A stretch of 64,000 bases of DNA from PALSA-1353 sp036267155 (GTDB lineage: Bacteria; Planctomycetota; Phycisphaerae; Tepidisphaerales; Tepidisphaeraceae), in contig DATAWP010000031.1 in assembly GCA_036267155.1 (NCBI GenBank), positions 124,001 through 188,000 on the forward strand, read 5' to 3'. The number at the start of each line of letters is the position of its first letter. The first letter of the stretch is position 1. The notes under the pieces were generated by a model that ran no database searches, had not been told where the DNA came from, and saw only the letters and a list, made by a program, of their open reading frames with translations. The position numbers and the translations under genes were made by a program. This document shows, one piece after another, positions 9,501 to 16,291 of the stretch.

Positions 9501-10260
9501 GGTGCGAAATGGGCGGCTGCATCGTCTGGCCGGGCGCTGCACCGCCGATTCGCTGCGGCTGGCCGGGCGGGCCGGTTCGGATTTTAGCCTCACGGTGTCG
9601 AAATCTTCCGACGATCCGATCCTCCAGGTTTCGCACGTCGAAGGGAAATTCGCCTCCGGCGATCTGGCCGGCGACGGGGATTATGTTTTTCCCGACACCG
9701 GTCCGAGCAAGTACGACGTGAGCCTGGTGCTGCGGGATGCGGATGTGCAGCAACTCACGACGCCGTATGACAAGCACCTGCGCGGCCGCCTGACGGCATC
9801 GCTGGAATTGGGCGGGACGTGGAACGACCCCGAGAGTCGGCGCGGACACGGCGATGTCTCGGTCACCGGCGAGAAAATGTACAACATCCCGGTGATGCTC
9901 GGGTTGATGCAGATCACCAATCTGGCGCTGCCGCTCAACAGCCCGTTTTCGGAAATCTCAACGCGATATATTCTGGATGGGGAGAAAGTCGTCTTCGAGA
10001 AGATCGATTTGAAGAGCAAAGACATGGTGATGTCCGGCAGCGGGGAGTTGAACTTCGCACAGAAGAGCGTGAGCCTGTGGCTGGTGACGACCAACCCGAC
10101 GCTGGTGGCGCTGCCGGTGCTGGGGCCGCTGCTGGGCGGGGCGAACGCGGAACTGTTTCGGATTCATATCAAGGGGACCATCGAACAGCCGAAGGTGACG
10201 GCGAGCACGTTCGACACGGTTACGACAACCGTGGACCAGGTTTTTAAGGGCAGCAATTAG
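6535..10260 (+). CDS. Large AsmA/YhdP-like envelope protein
   Basis: 1241 residues. A short cytoplasmic, Arg-rich N-terminus is followed by one membrane helix (about 32-50, with LLLVLSFIIFGYIYL) and then a very long beta-rich region in which strands of the type GKVENNWFNVDGKIDGY, GISGKLDVSGH and ISISGRGDLG recur. The end (SVSLWLVTTNPTLVALPVLG ... FRIHIKGTIEQPKVTAS) is the AsmA-like C-terminal domain. Relatives span the periplasm and help move lipids to the outer membrane. Translational coupling to the upstream GT39 gene suggests a shared envelope role; that link is inference. Confidence 0.85.
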   Translation: MLVNPERLFERSWRPRHPLRRRHCAGRRWGMSCLLLVLSFIIFGYIYLTDAQRVRVMASAYLSDLLGGEVTIGKANLSVFEGLRLDDVTLRVDQTNRPDSIIFHARTCMIRYHPTQLLAGQLAATQIVAIDPVVLLVEDRDTQRWNYQRMWHGRGPAGRRRTSGASGPLVLPQIILRDAEVAYMEMHQGNIVPIGWYSIEGSLNPNPDEADRYDFQLQSRGRESLGPSVDGTIRTDGGISVARLRNFTFGPDIKTMLLSQPRQWCEWHQLQGRIDVPEMVYNPNPGGSGPLFRAELDLSDVEMALHPQEWMTREQNQRVQLFHDLLDMAQSRHWLSTACVQTLRRLSTPEPIHFGQVSGNMVFTEKGIELKDISGKVENNWFNVDGKIDGYSPDAPAKLTISSVIGHDLEIPELSPDYLGSLPKDVQDVMERLHPRGTCGMKMVIERTEPGGKADVSGQIDIRDGQFRFSEFPYPVQRVSGQILIGDDPIAKMRGLRILNVQGHGPADGPNANAVIYINGFVGPLEGPSGVSLEVHGSNIVLDPVLRSALPPPATSALELFDPDGEGLYPRADGDFSCQIERAIGPHKPWMVDTDVNFYDAEGKLVAFPYPVKHLSGRLEVREGHLNIVNARARHGDATIGIEGIVRWKSHDAPPSTQPYGPDLRITASNLPIDDDLINAMPARQRAWVQRAGISGKLDVSGHVFPNTGDARGPDVKYVFDASLHDAAVQPGGGEAAMSGLSGRLRLTPSQLELTDLSGVRGQSAVAGHVLVDWARGEPKISVSASARNLELVPSLYEMLPEAARAGWEAVKPQGTIDAKLEYSATMGGPPDHLELHVTPRDLSVTPRAAPYRLDHLQGEISVFPDRVILSDLQATHGNARISISGRGDLGQRPVWNLKLSASHLTVDDELLAALPSSVGDVLKALKVRGNIGVDLSKLAYWPSGQGTEQPANTGADVDFAAKIVMQGASLDMGIPATDIQGDIDLAGLVRNGRLHRLAGRCTADSLRLAGRAGSDFSLTVSKSSDDPILQVSHVEGKFASGDLAGDGDYVFPDTGPSKYDVSLVLRDADVQQLTTPYDKHLRGRLTASLELGGTWNDPESRRGHGDVSVTGEKMYNIPVMLGLMQITNLALPLNSPFSEISTRYILDGEKVVFEKIDLKSKDMVMSGSGELNFAQKSVSLWLVTTNPTLVALPVLGPLLGGANAELFRIHIKGTIEQPKVTASTFDTVTTTVDQVFKGSN

Positions 10261-10310
10261 AGCGAGTTCGTGCGCGGGGCGGGGGCGACTTTTGTGGGAA
10301 TCGAAACGGA

Positions 10311-10334
10311 AGCACCGGATGTACATCCGGTGCT
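10311..10334. repeat. 24-bp perfect palindrome between convergent genes
   Basis: The half-site AGCACCGGATGT is followed at once by its exact reverse complement. It lies just past the AsmA-like gene and touches the last codons of the aminotransferase gene on the other strand. It may end transcription from both sides or be a REP-like element; there is no T-tract. Confidence 0.7.
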
Positions 10335-11451
10335 ACGCCATCGACAGCAATACCTCGCAGCCCTGCTCGAGCTTTTCGTCACTCGTGGCATAACTGATGC
10401 GGAAATGCGTGTCGCGCTCCGAAAAAACATTCCCCGGAATCATCAGCACGTTCCGCTGGATGGCCTTGGCGACGAAATCGGCCCCGCCCTGGCCGCCGGG
10501 GGCTTTGGGAAAAATGTAAAACGCCCCCTGCGGTCTGGCGATCTCGAATTTTCCGCTTAGGCGCTGGTACACCAGATCGCGCTTTTGGCGGTACGCGTCC
10601 ACCGCTTGCCGCATCGGCACGTCCAGGGCCTTCAAAGCCGCGTATTGCAGCGGGCTGGGAGCGCACACGAACGTGTACTGCTGAAGCTTGGTCATCTGCG
10701 TAATGATGGCATCCGGTCCCGCGGCGTATCCGATCCGCCAGCCGGTCATCGCATGGCTCTTGGAAAATCCCCGCAGCACCAGCGTGCAATCATACAGCTT
10801 TGCCGGACTGGGCAACCCGCGCGGACCATCGTATAAAAATGGCTCGTAAATCTCGTCGGAAATGATGAGCAGGTTGTGCTTCCTGGCCAGATCGACGGCC
10901 GCGCGAACCTCGGCCTCGGTCATCACGATGCCCGTGGGGTTGCTGGGGCTGTTGAGAATCAGCAGCTTGGTGTGCGGAGTGATCGCCTTCTCGACCTTCT
11001 CGGCATGGAAACGAAAATCCGGATAACTGTCCACGATCACCGGCTTGCCGCCGACCAGCGTGAGCAAATGCTTGTACATCACAAAGTACGGATCGAGGAA
11101 AATGGCTTCGTCGCCGGGGTCGATGGTGGCCAGGATGGCAAGCAACAATCCCCCGCTGACGCCGCTGGTGATGATCACCTCGCCGACATCACGGCCGAAC
11201 TCGGCCGACAAATCCTTCCGCAGCCGCTCGCGCAGCGGAGCGATCCCCTGCGTCTGGGTGTAACGATTGTGCCCGGCGTTGATGGCGTCGATGGCGGCGG
11301 TTTTGACGATGGGTGGAACGTCGAAATCGGGCAAGCCGATCGAGAGATTGATCGGATCGTGCATCTTCGCGGCAAGATCGAAAACCTTGCGGATGCCGGA
11401 GGCATCCACGGCCAACGACCGGCGGGAAATGAATTCGCAAGAAGACGGCAT
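10333..11451 (-). CDS. Class I/II PLP-dependent aminotransferase (aspartate-type)
   Basis: 372 residues, the normal size. NLSIGLPDFDVP and GHNRYTQTQGIAPLRERL mark the N-terminal substrate region; LNSPSNPTG is the conserved Asn-Pro turn; ISDEIYEPFLYDG contains the PLP-ring Asp and Tyr; RGFSKSHAMTGWRIGY holds the PLP lysine; the end FRISYATSDEKLEQG has the carboxylate-binding Arg. Substrate is not decided by sequence. The start at 11451 (MPSSCEFISRRSLAV) was chosen because upstream codons cross a GC palindrome and code for a low-complexity Pro/Arg run. Confidence 0.9.
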   Translation of the reverse strand: MPSSCEFISRRSLAVDASGIRKVFDLAAKMHDPINLSIGLPDFDVPPIVKTAAIDAINAGHNRYTQTQGIAPLRERLRKDLSAEFGRDVGEVIITSGVSGGLLLAILATIDPGDEAIFLDPYFVMYKHLLTLVGGKPVIVDSYPDFRFHAEKVEKAITPHTKLLILNSPSNPTGIVMTEAEVRAAVDLARKHNLLIISDEIYEPFLYDGPRGLPSPAKLYDCTLVLRGFSKSHAMTGWRIGYAAGPDAIITQMTKLQQYTFVCAPSPLQYAALKALDVPMRQAVDAYRQKRDLVYQRLSGKFEIARPQGAFYIFPKAPGGQGGADFVAKAIQRNVLMIPGNVFSERDTHFRISYATSDEKLEQGCEVLLSMA

Positions 11452-11462
11452 GGGGAATAGCC

Positions 11463-11480
11463 GTCCCGGCGCGCCGGGAC
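11463..11480. terminator. 18-bp perfect GC palindrome, probable terminator of the small basic protein gene
   Basis: GTCCCGGCG is followed by its exact reverse complement. It begins at the stop codon of the small basic protein gene (minus strand) and lies just before the aminotransferase start, so it could stop or attenuate read-through between the two genes. There is no long T-run, so a REP-like origin is also possible. Confidence 0.5.
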
Positions 11481-11830
11481 TATTTCTTTTTCGCGGCGGG
11501 AGCGGCGGCCTTGGCAGCCGGCGCAGCGGCTTTGGCGGCGGGAGCAGCCTTGGCGGCGCCTGCGGGAGCGCCTTTCGCGCCCGCGGCCGGCGCGGCAGCC
11601 CCGGCCGCAGCGGGGGCGGCCCCGGCCACAGCGGCACCTTCGGCCGTCTCTTCCTTCACCGCCTTGGCCAATTCCTGCTTGCGATGGGCCACCTTCGGCA
11701 ACCCGAACACGCTTTTGGAATCGTTCCAACGCTCTTCGTCAGCCAGCTTTACCAGCCGCTCGGTCCGCGTCAGAACGTTTCGATGACGAATCAAGGCGTT
11801 TGCACTTTTGAGACTACGATCCAGGGACAT
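11480..11830 (-). CDS. Small basic ribosome-linked protein (TIGR04137 type) with Ala/Pro/Lys tail
   Basis: 116 residues. The first 50 (MSLDRSLKSANALIRHRNVL ... then SVFGLPKVAHRKQ) match the small basic protein shared by Chlamydiae, Verrucomicrobia and Planctomycetes (TIGR04137), thought to be ribosome-associated. From about residue 65 to the end there is only Ala, Pro, Gly and Lys in tandem AAPAAKA-type units ending KKK, similar in style to the tails of some ribosomal proteins. GAGGTG lies upstream of the ATG at 11830. It diverges from the bL28 gene. Confidence 0.8.
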   Translation of the reverse strand: MSLDRSLKSANALIRHRNVLTRTERLVKLADEERWNDSKSVFGLPKVAHRKQELAKAVKEETAEGAAVAGAAPAAAGAAAPAAGAKGAPAGAAKAAPAAKAAAPAAKAAAPAAKKK

Positions 11831-12112
11831 CCGACACCACCTCATGAAAATTGCCGACAGCTCTCAGCCGCGAGCCTTTTTTGGGAACGGGAGCATATCC
11901 AGAATTGCCGGTGGACACAATGCGCGTGGGGTCGGGGCGCGTGGGTTCCCGGCTAGAATTCGCGGCGGCCGTCTGCGGGCGAATCCAGCCGTCATCAAGC
12001 CTGCAACCGACAACAATCCTGACACATCCCAAACAAGCCCATTTGCATCGAATCCCGACCCAGACTACACTCTCGCCACTGTACCTTTTTAGATGCCAGA
12101 AGGATTTTAAAG

Positions 12113-12382
12113 ATGCCACGCGTTTGTCATTTTACCGGCAAGAAGACCAGCTTCGGCAATCAAGTTACGCACCGGGGCAAGGCCAAGTATCTTGGCGGCG
12201 TCGGCACTAAAATCACCGGCGTCACCCGCCGAAAATTCAAGGTGAACATCCAAAAGGTTCGCGCCGTCATCAACGGCCGGGTGGTTCGCATCAAGGTCAG
12301 TGCCAAGGCCATCCGCAACGGTCTGGTTGTGAAGCCGGTGCATCGCAAATATTCCAAGCCCGCCGCCGAAGCCGCCGCCTGA
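12113..12382 (+). CDS. rpmB: 50S ribosomal protein L28 (bL28)
   Basis: 89 residues. MPRVCHFTGKKTSFGNQVTH is the standard N-terminus (one Cys replaces the usual CxxC first pair), followed by RRKFKVNIQKVRAVINGRVV and a VSAKAIRNGLV segment, all bL28 landmarks. The tail SKPAAEAAA is a short Ala-rich extension. AAGGA precedes the ATG. gatC starts 11 nt after the stop, so the two are probably one transcript. Confidence 0.95.
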   Translation: MPRVCHFTGKKTSFGNQVTHRGKAKYLGGVGTKITGVTRRKFKVNIQKVRAVINGRVVRIKVSAKAIRNGLVVKPVHRKYSKPAAEAAA

Positions 12383-12393
12383 GGCCGCTGAAC

Positions 12394-12711
12394 ATGCCCG
12401 AGCAGAAGATCACGCTCGATCAGGTCCGTCACGTCGCCAAGCTTTCTCGCCTGGCGCTGGACGAAGGCCGGCTTGAGAAATTTTCCGCCCAGCTCGGTTC
12501 CATTCTTGAATACGTCGCCAAGATCAGTGCGGCGGATGTCGCCGGCATCGAGCCCATGGCCCATGCCCTGCCCGTACACAATGTTTTTCGGGACGACGTC
12601 GTCGAGCCGAGCCTGCCGCTGGAAAAGGTCCTGCAAAACGCCCCGGATTCCGACGGCCCATTCTTCAAAGTCCCCAAAATCATCGGCGGCGACGAAGACT
12701 CCGCCGATTGA
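12394..12711 (+). CDS. gatC: Asp/Glu-tRNA amidotransferase subunit C
   Basis: 105 residues. ITLDQVRHVAKLSRLALDE is the conserved GatC helix, followed by QLGSILEYVAKISAADVAGI and a C-terminal part with FRDDVVEPSLP and FFKVPKII, the segment that wraps around GatA. GatC stabilises the GatCAB complex that converts misacylated Glu-tRNA(Gln)/Asp-tRNA(Asn). GAGG lies 9 nt before the ATG. gatA is 1.3 kb downstream with a glycosyltransferase gene between. Confidence 0.95.
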   Translation: MPEQKITLDQVRHVAKLSRLALDEGRLEKFSAQLGSILEYVAKISAADVAGIEPMAHALPVHNVFRDDVVEPSLPLEKVLQNAPDSDGPFFKVPKIIGGDEDSAD

Positions 12712-12719
12712 TCGCCGTT

Positions 12720-12790
12720 TTTTATCGCGGCCGGCCGATTTCAGTCGGCCGATTTTCCACCCTCAAGAAAAATACGATTGCGCGATAAAA
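12720..12790. repeat. Nested inverted repeats after gatC
   Basis: Outer arms TTTTATCGCG (12720-12729) and CGCGATAAAA (12781-12790) are exact reverse complements 51 nt apart. Inside the left half is a second palindrome, GGCCGA / TCGGCC at 12733-12750, with the loop TTTCAG. The inner palindrome resembles the one at 29266-29283 (both contain CCGAyTTCAGTCGG). The layout is like a small non-coding mobile element, or a terminator for gatC. Confidence 0.65.
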
Positions 12791-12833
12791 TCGTCACCAA
12801 TCGTTCTGAAAAGTCGATATTACATTCAAGACC

Positions 12834-13973
12834 ATGGCCACGGCATCGTTCAAGCCTTCACTGTGGGTGATCGGATCGGAGAATCCGCGCATCCGCGATT
12901 TCTTCAATCAGGTCGGCCGGTGGATGAACGTGACCTATCTCGACGTCGAACGGATCGGCTATACCCTTTCATTCGACCAACTGGTCGATTCCTGGCGGTG
13001 GCGGCGTCCCAACGGCGGATTCCCCGAAGCGAGAATCTGCGTCCCCCAGCGATACCGCGCATTTTCGGCGGCCCTGGCCCATTGGTTCTGCCGGCGACGC
13101 TTTGCCCAAGTCGGCCGGCCGGACGCGGTCGTCTTCACCTGGCCGCACTTGGCACCGCTTTGCGAACTGCTGCCGGATGTTTTCCGCATTTACTATTGCA
13201 AGGATCCGTTTGATCGCTGGCCGGGCGACGCCGCACAGGTTCGGGCGCAAGAGGATCGGCTCCTGCACCACTGCGACGCCGCTTTCGCCGTCTCGCGACA
13301 GCTTGTCGAAGATATGATTCCCCGCGCCCGCGCCAAAGTCTTTTATTGTCCCAACGCCGTGGACGATTCGTTCATTCAGTCTCCGCGTCAGCCGCGCCCG
13401 CGCGACTTGCCCCTGGGCCGGCCCGTCATCGGCTGCGTCGGACGGATGAATTATTCCTACGATTGGGATTACATCCGCCATCTCACCACGGCGATTCCCG
13501 ATGCGCTGTTCTGTTTCGTCGGCCCCATGATTGGCGTTAACGATTTCGACCACGGCCGAATCCTTTTCCAGTTTCGTTCCACTCCCAACATCCTCTGGCT
13601 CGGGGCCCGTTCGCACCGACAATTGCTGTCCTACATCCAGCACTTCGACGTTTGTTTCAATTCCCTCCGTGCCGATGAATTCAACCATCGCCGTTCGCCG
13701 CTGCGGCTGTATGATTATCTCGCCACCGACCGCCCGATTCTCAGCACCGCCGTGCGCGAGGCCTACGAGCAACTCCCGCATATCTTCATCGCCCCAGGCC
13801 CCCACGACGCGGTTGACATGATCCGTCAAATCCTGCAGGGCCGCCTCGGCGTCGATCTCGCCGCCCGCAGCGAGTACATTCGGCAAAACACCTGGTCCGT
13901 ACGCGCCGCTCAGTTCATCGAACACCTGCAAGAATGCGGCTTTAATCCCGGCTTCGGTTCGCAAGCCGCATAG
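12834..13973 (+). CDS. Glycosyltransferase, GT4-like GT-B fold
   Basis: 379 residues. The N-terminal half has ADAVVFTWPHL-like core strands and FRIYYCKDPFDRWPG; the C-terminal domain begins RPVIGCVGRMNYSYDWD and contains FVGPMIG, NILWLGARSHRQLLSYIQHF and the donor-site segment RSPLRLYDYLATDRPILS, as in UDP-sugar transferases of TuaH-like type. Acceptor unknown. It sits between gatC and gatA on the same strand, an unusual place; the surrounding gaps (122 and 71 nt) allow its own promoter. Confidence 0.75.
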   Translation: MATASFKPSLWVIGSENPRIRDFFNQVGRWMNVTYLDVERIGYTLSFDQLVDSWRWRRPNGGFPEARICVPQRYRAFSAALAHWFCRRRFAQVGRPDAVVFTWPHLAPLCELLPDVFRIYYCKDPFDRWPGDAAQVRAQEDRLLHHCDAAFAVSRQLVEDMIPRARAKVFYCPNAVDDSFIQSPRQPRPRDLPLGRPVIGCVGRMNYSYDWDYIRHLTTAIPDALFCFVGPMIGVNDFDHGRILFQFRSTPNILWLGARSHRQLLSYIQHFDVCFNSLRADEFNHRRSPLRLYDYLATDRPILSTAVREAYEQLPHIFIAPGPHDAVDMIRQILQGRLGVDLAARSEYIRQNTWSVRAAQFIEHLQECGFNPGFGSQAA

Positions 13974-14044
13974 CACTGATACACCCGCGGCCCAACATTC
14001 GACTTTGTTTACTTTCCCGCGTCTGATCCGTAACCTTTTTCGCG

Positions 14045-15511
14045 ATGCTTGCCTACGACACGCTTTTGGCCGCGCGCGACGCCGTTCGCGCAAAGAAAAT
14101 CTCTTCGGTTGAACTCACGCGCCAGGCGCTGAGTCGCATCGATCGGCTCGAGCCGCAAATCCTCGCCTTCAACAGCGTCGATCCCGACCGTGCCCTCGAG
14201 CAGGCCAAAGCCGTCGATGACGGCAACCGCACCGGCCCCCTCGCCGGGGTTCCGGTTGCGCTGAAGGACAATCTCTGCACCAGTTACGGCACGACCACGT
14301 GCAGCTCGCGCATGCTGGCAAATTTTCGCGCTCCATACGACGCCACCGTCGTCAAAAAACTCGAAGCCGCCGGCGCGGTGATTCTCGGCAAGACCAATCT
14401 CGACGAATTCGCGATGGGCTCATCGACCGAGAACAGCGCCTTCAAAACCACGCGGAATCCGTGGGACACGGCCCGCGTCCCCGGCGGCAGCAGCGGCGGC
14501 TCGGCCGCGGCGCTGGCGGCGGGAATGTGCTGCGCTTCCATCGGCTCCGACACCGGGGGATCGATCCGACAACCCGCTTCCCTCTGCGGCGTGGTCGGGC
14601 TCAAGCCCACCTACGGCCGGGTCAGCCGGTACGGACTCATCGCCTTCGCCTCGAGTCTCGATCAGATCGGCCCGTTCGGCTGGAACGTGCCGGATGTCGC
14701 CCTGCTGATGAACGTCATCAGCGGCCGCGATCCCAAGGACAGCACCAGCGTCGATCAACCCGTCCCGGATTATCTTCAGCAACTCGATCAGCCGCTCAAC
14801 GGCGTGCGCATCGGCATCGCCCGGGAATACCAATTGGCCGCCGGAATGGACGCGCAAGTGAAATCCGCCGTCGATGCCGCGACGAAAAAATACCGGGACC
14901 TCGGCGCACAACTGGTCGATGTCTCGCTTCCCCACACCGAATACGGAATCGCCGCGTACTACGTGATTGCCCCCTGTGAAGCCAGCAGCAATCTCGCCCG
15001 CTACGACGGCGTTCATTTCGGACATCGCACGAACGCTCCGGTCAAGGACATCATCGAATTGTTCAGCAAATCCCGCGCGGAGGGCTTCGGCGAGGAGGTT
15101 CAGCGCCGGATCATGATCGGCACGTACGCACTTTCCAGCGGATATTACGACGCGTATTACCTCCGCGCCCTGAAGATTCGCGCCCTCATCAAGCGCGATT
15201 TCGATCAGGCTTTCGAGAAATGCGACGTGATCCTCTGCCCCACGAGCCCGACGCCTGCGTTCAAGGCCGGCGAAAAAACCGGCGACCCGCTGCAAATGTA
15301 TCTCTGCGATGTCTTCACCGTCACCTGCAACATCGCCGGCATCGCCGGCATTAGTCTTCCCTGCGGTTTCACGTCCGGACCCAAACCGCTGCCCATCGGC
15401 CTGCAACTCCTCGGCCCCACCTTCGGCGAAGAAAAGCTCCTGCGCATCGCCCGCATGTACGAAATGTCCACCGATTGGCACAAACACCGTCCGGCTCTCA
15501 ATGGAAATTGA
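14045..15511 (+). CDS. gatA: Asp/Glu-tRNA amidotransferase subunit A (amidase)
   Basis: 488 residues, full length. The amidase-signature Lys is in GVPVALKDNLCTSYG; the Ser-cisSer-Lys triad continues with VPGGSSGGSAAALAAG and SDTGGSIRQPASLCG. Later DVILCPTSPTPAF and GISLPCGF are typical of GatA. It releases ammonia from glutamine for the transamidation done by GatB. gatB is not in the window. A sigma-54-type promoter for the next gene begins immediately after the stop codon. Confidence 0.96.
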   Translation: MLAYDTLLAARDAVRAKKISSVELTRQALSRIDRLEPQILAFNSVDPDRALEQAKAVDDGNRTGPLAGVPVALKDNLCTSYGTTTCSSRMLANFRAPYDATVVKKLEAAGAVILGKTNLDEFAMGSSTENSAFKTTRNPWDTARVPGGSSGGSAAALAAGMCCASIGSDTGGSIRQPASLCGVVGLKPTYGRVSRYGLIAFASSLDQIGPFGWNVPDVALLMNVISGRDPKDSTSVDQPVPDYLQQLDQPLNGVRIGIAREYQLAAGMDAQVKSAVDAATKKYRDLGAQLVDVSLPHTEYGIAAYYVIAPCEASSNLARYDGVHFGHRTNAPVKDIIELFSKSRAEGFGEEVQRRIMIGTYALSSGYYDAYYLRALKIRALIKRDFDQAFEKCDVILCPTSPTPAFKAGEKTGDPLQMYLCDVFTVTCNIAGIAGISLPCGFTSGPKPLPIGLQLLGPTFGEEKLLRIARMYEMSTDWHKHRPALNGN

Positions 15512-15512
15512 A

Positions 15513-15528
15513 CGGCACACCCCTTGCA
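15513..15528 (+). promoter_or_regulatory. Sigma-54 (-24/-12) promoter
   Basis: CGGCAC at 15513-15518 and TTGCA at 15524-15528 with five bases between give the GG-N10-GC spacing of RpoN promoters; only the first T of the TGGCAC consensus is changed. The expected start of transcription is near 15538-15540, about 60 nt before the DUF1328 gene. Confidence 0.65.
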
Positions 15529-15550
15529 TCCGCTATCTTGGCCATCGGTA

Positions 15551-15567
15551 TCGGTGATTATCACCGA
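15551..15567. promoter_or_regulatory. Palindromic site in the leader of the DUF1328 gene
   Basis: TCGGTGAT and ATCACCGA flank a single central T. It lies between the predicted transcription start and the ribosome site, a position suited to an operator or a short hairpin. No factor can be assigned. Confidence 0.4.
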
Positions 15568-15598
15568 CAGAAAGGCCGGTCTAAAACAGGAGAACGTC

Positions 15599-15814
15599 AT
15601 GTTGACCATCTTCGCGACAGGCATATTGGCGCAGGCTTTTCCAACGGGTCTGGTTTCCGTGGCCATTCTCTTCTTTATCATCGCCATCCTGGCCTATGCC
15701 CTTGGGGCTCGCGGCGTGGCCGGCATGAGCGCGGGCATTGGTCGAACGTTGCTGTTCGTATTCCTAATTCTCGCCATCATCAGCATTATTTTCGCTTTCG
15801 TTCATCAGACATAA
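15599..15814 (+). CDS. DUF1328 (YtjA-type) small membrane protein
   Basis: 71 residues with two membrane helices: VAILFFIIAILAYALGARGV and LLFVFLILAIISIIFAFVH, joined by the family's glycine-rich AGMSAGIG turn. DUF1328 proteins are small inner-membrane proteins of unknown role, often stress induced. AGGAG stands 6 nt before the ATG at 15599. The upstream sigma-54 promoter match implies conditional expression. Confidence 0.85.
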   Translation: MLTIFATGILAQAFPTGLVSVAILFFIIAILAYALGARGVAGMSAGIGRTLLFVFLILAIISIIFAFVHQT

Positions 15815-16095
15815 GATTTTATTTGCCGTCGTCGATGTATTAACGCCATTGCGCCCACCGTCAGCAGCATCGCTCCAGATGCCGGCTCGGGAACCATCGC
15901 TACACGGAAACCCATGTAGGCGTCATAGGTGTCCGGAACCTGCGAATCGGAAGCGGTGGACCCGAGAAGATAGGACGAGACACCGTTCCAGGATCCGCCG
16001 TAATCCGCTCGACGAGGACCGCCAAACTTGGTTGCGGGTTCCAGGTCTCGAAACCCATATTGTCCATCGCATTGGACCCGCCCTTTCTCTGCAAG
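15805..16095 (-). pseudogene. Remnant of a SUMF1-like/PEP-CTERM protein
   Basis: The minus strand codes for ADYGGSWNGVSSYLLG, then DAYMGFRVAMVPEPASG, a hydrophobic stretch and IHRRRQ. GGSW and GFRVA match the end of formylglycine-generating-enzyme-like (SUMF1) domains; VPEP plus helix plus Arg cluster is a PEP-CTERM sorting signal. Only about 90 residues remain of a domain that normally needs about 250, and a REP-like palindrome (16096-16116) sits where the upstream part should continue. The reading frame beyond it to an ATG at 16173 is palindrome-derived and not taken as coding. It overlaps the DUF1328 gene end by 10 nt. Confidence 0.6.
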
Positions 16096-16116
16096 CCGCA
16101 GGATTCCATCCTGCGG
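16096..16116. repeat. REP-like palindrome, copy 1 of the CCGCrGGAT type
   Basis: CCGCAGGAT, a 3-nt loop, then ATCCTGCGG, followed by TCTT. The same layout, including the preceding AAG and following TCTT, recurs at 20773-20794 with two compensating changes in the stem. Confidence 0.7.
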
Positions 16117-16177
16117 TCTTAAAACACGATAGACGATCCGAATTTGCTCGGTTTCTCCAACGGACTCACGCAAATCC

Positions 16178-16291
16178 TCAACTGCAGGCGCTTCGTCGGC
16201 GTCGGCTCAGCAGTCCGAACGCGGCGATTCCGGCCAATGCGAAAGATGCCGGCTCGGGTACCGAGCGCGGCTCGAACGCAAAATCGGTGAG
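16178..16291 (-). pseudogene. Orphan PEP-CTERM tail in frame behind the stop of the full-length gene
   Basis: Immediately after the TGA of the upstream PEP-CTERM gene the same frame continues for 37 codons: an FAFEPRS segment, VPEPASFALAGIAAFGLL and SRRRRSACS, then TGA. This is a second complete sorting signal (VPEP, helix, Arg cluster) with no protein body of its own. It may be the end of a deleted tandem paralog, or become the C-terminus if the first stop were read through. Confidence 0.6.
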
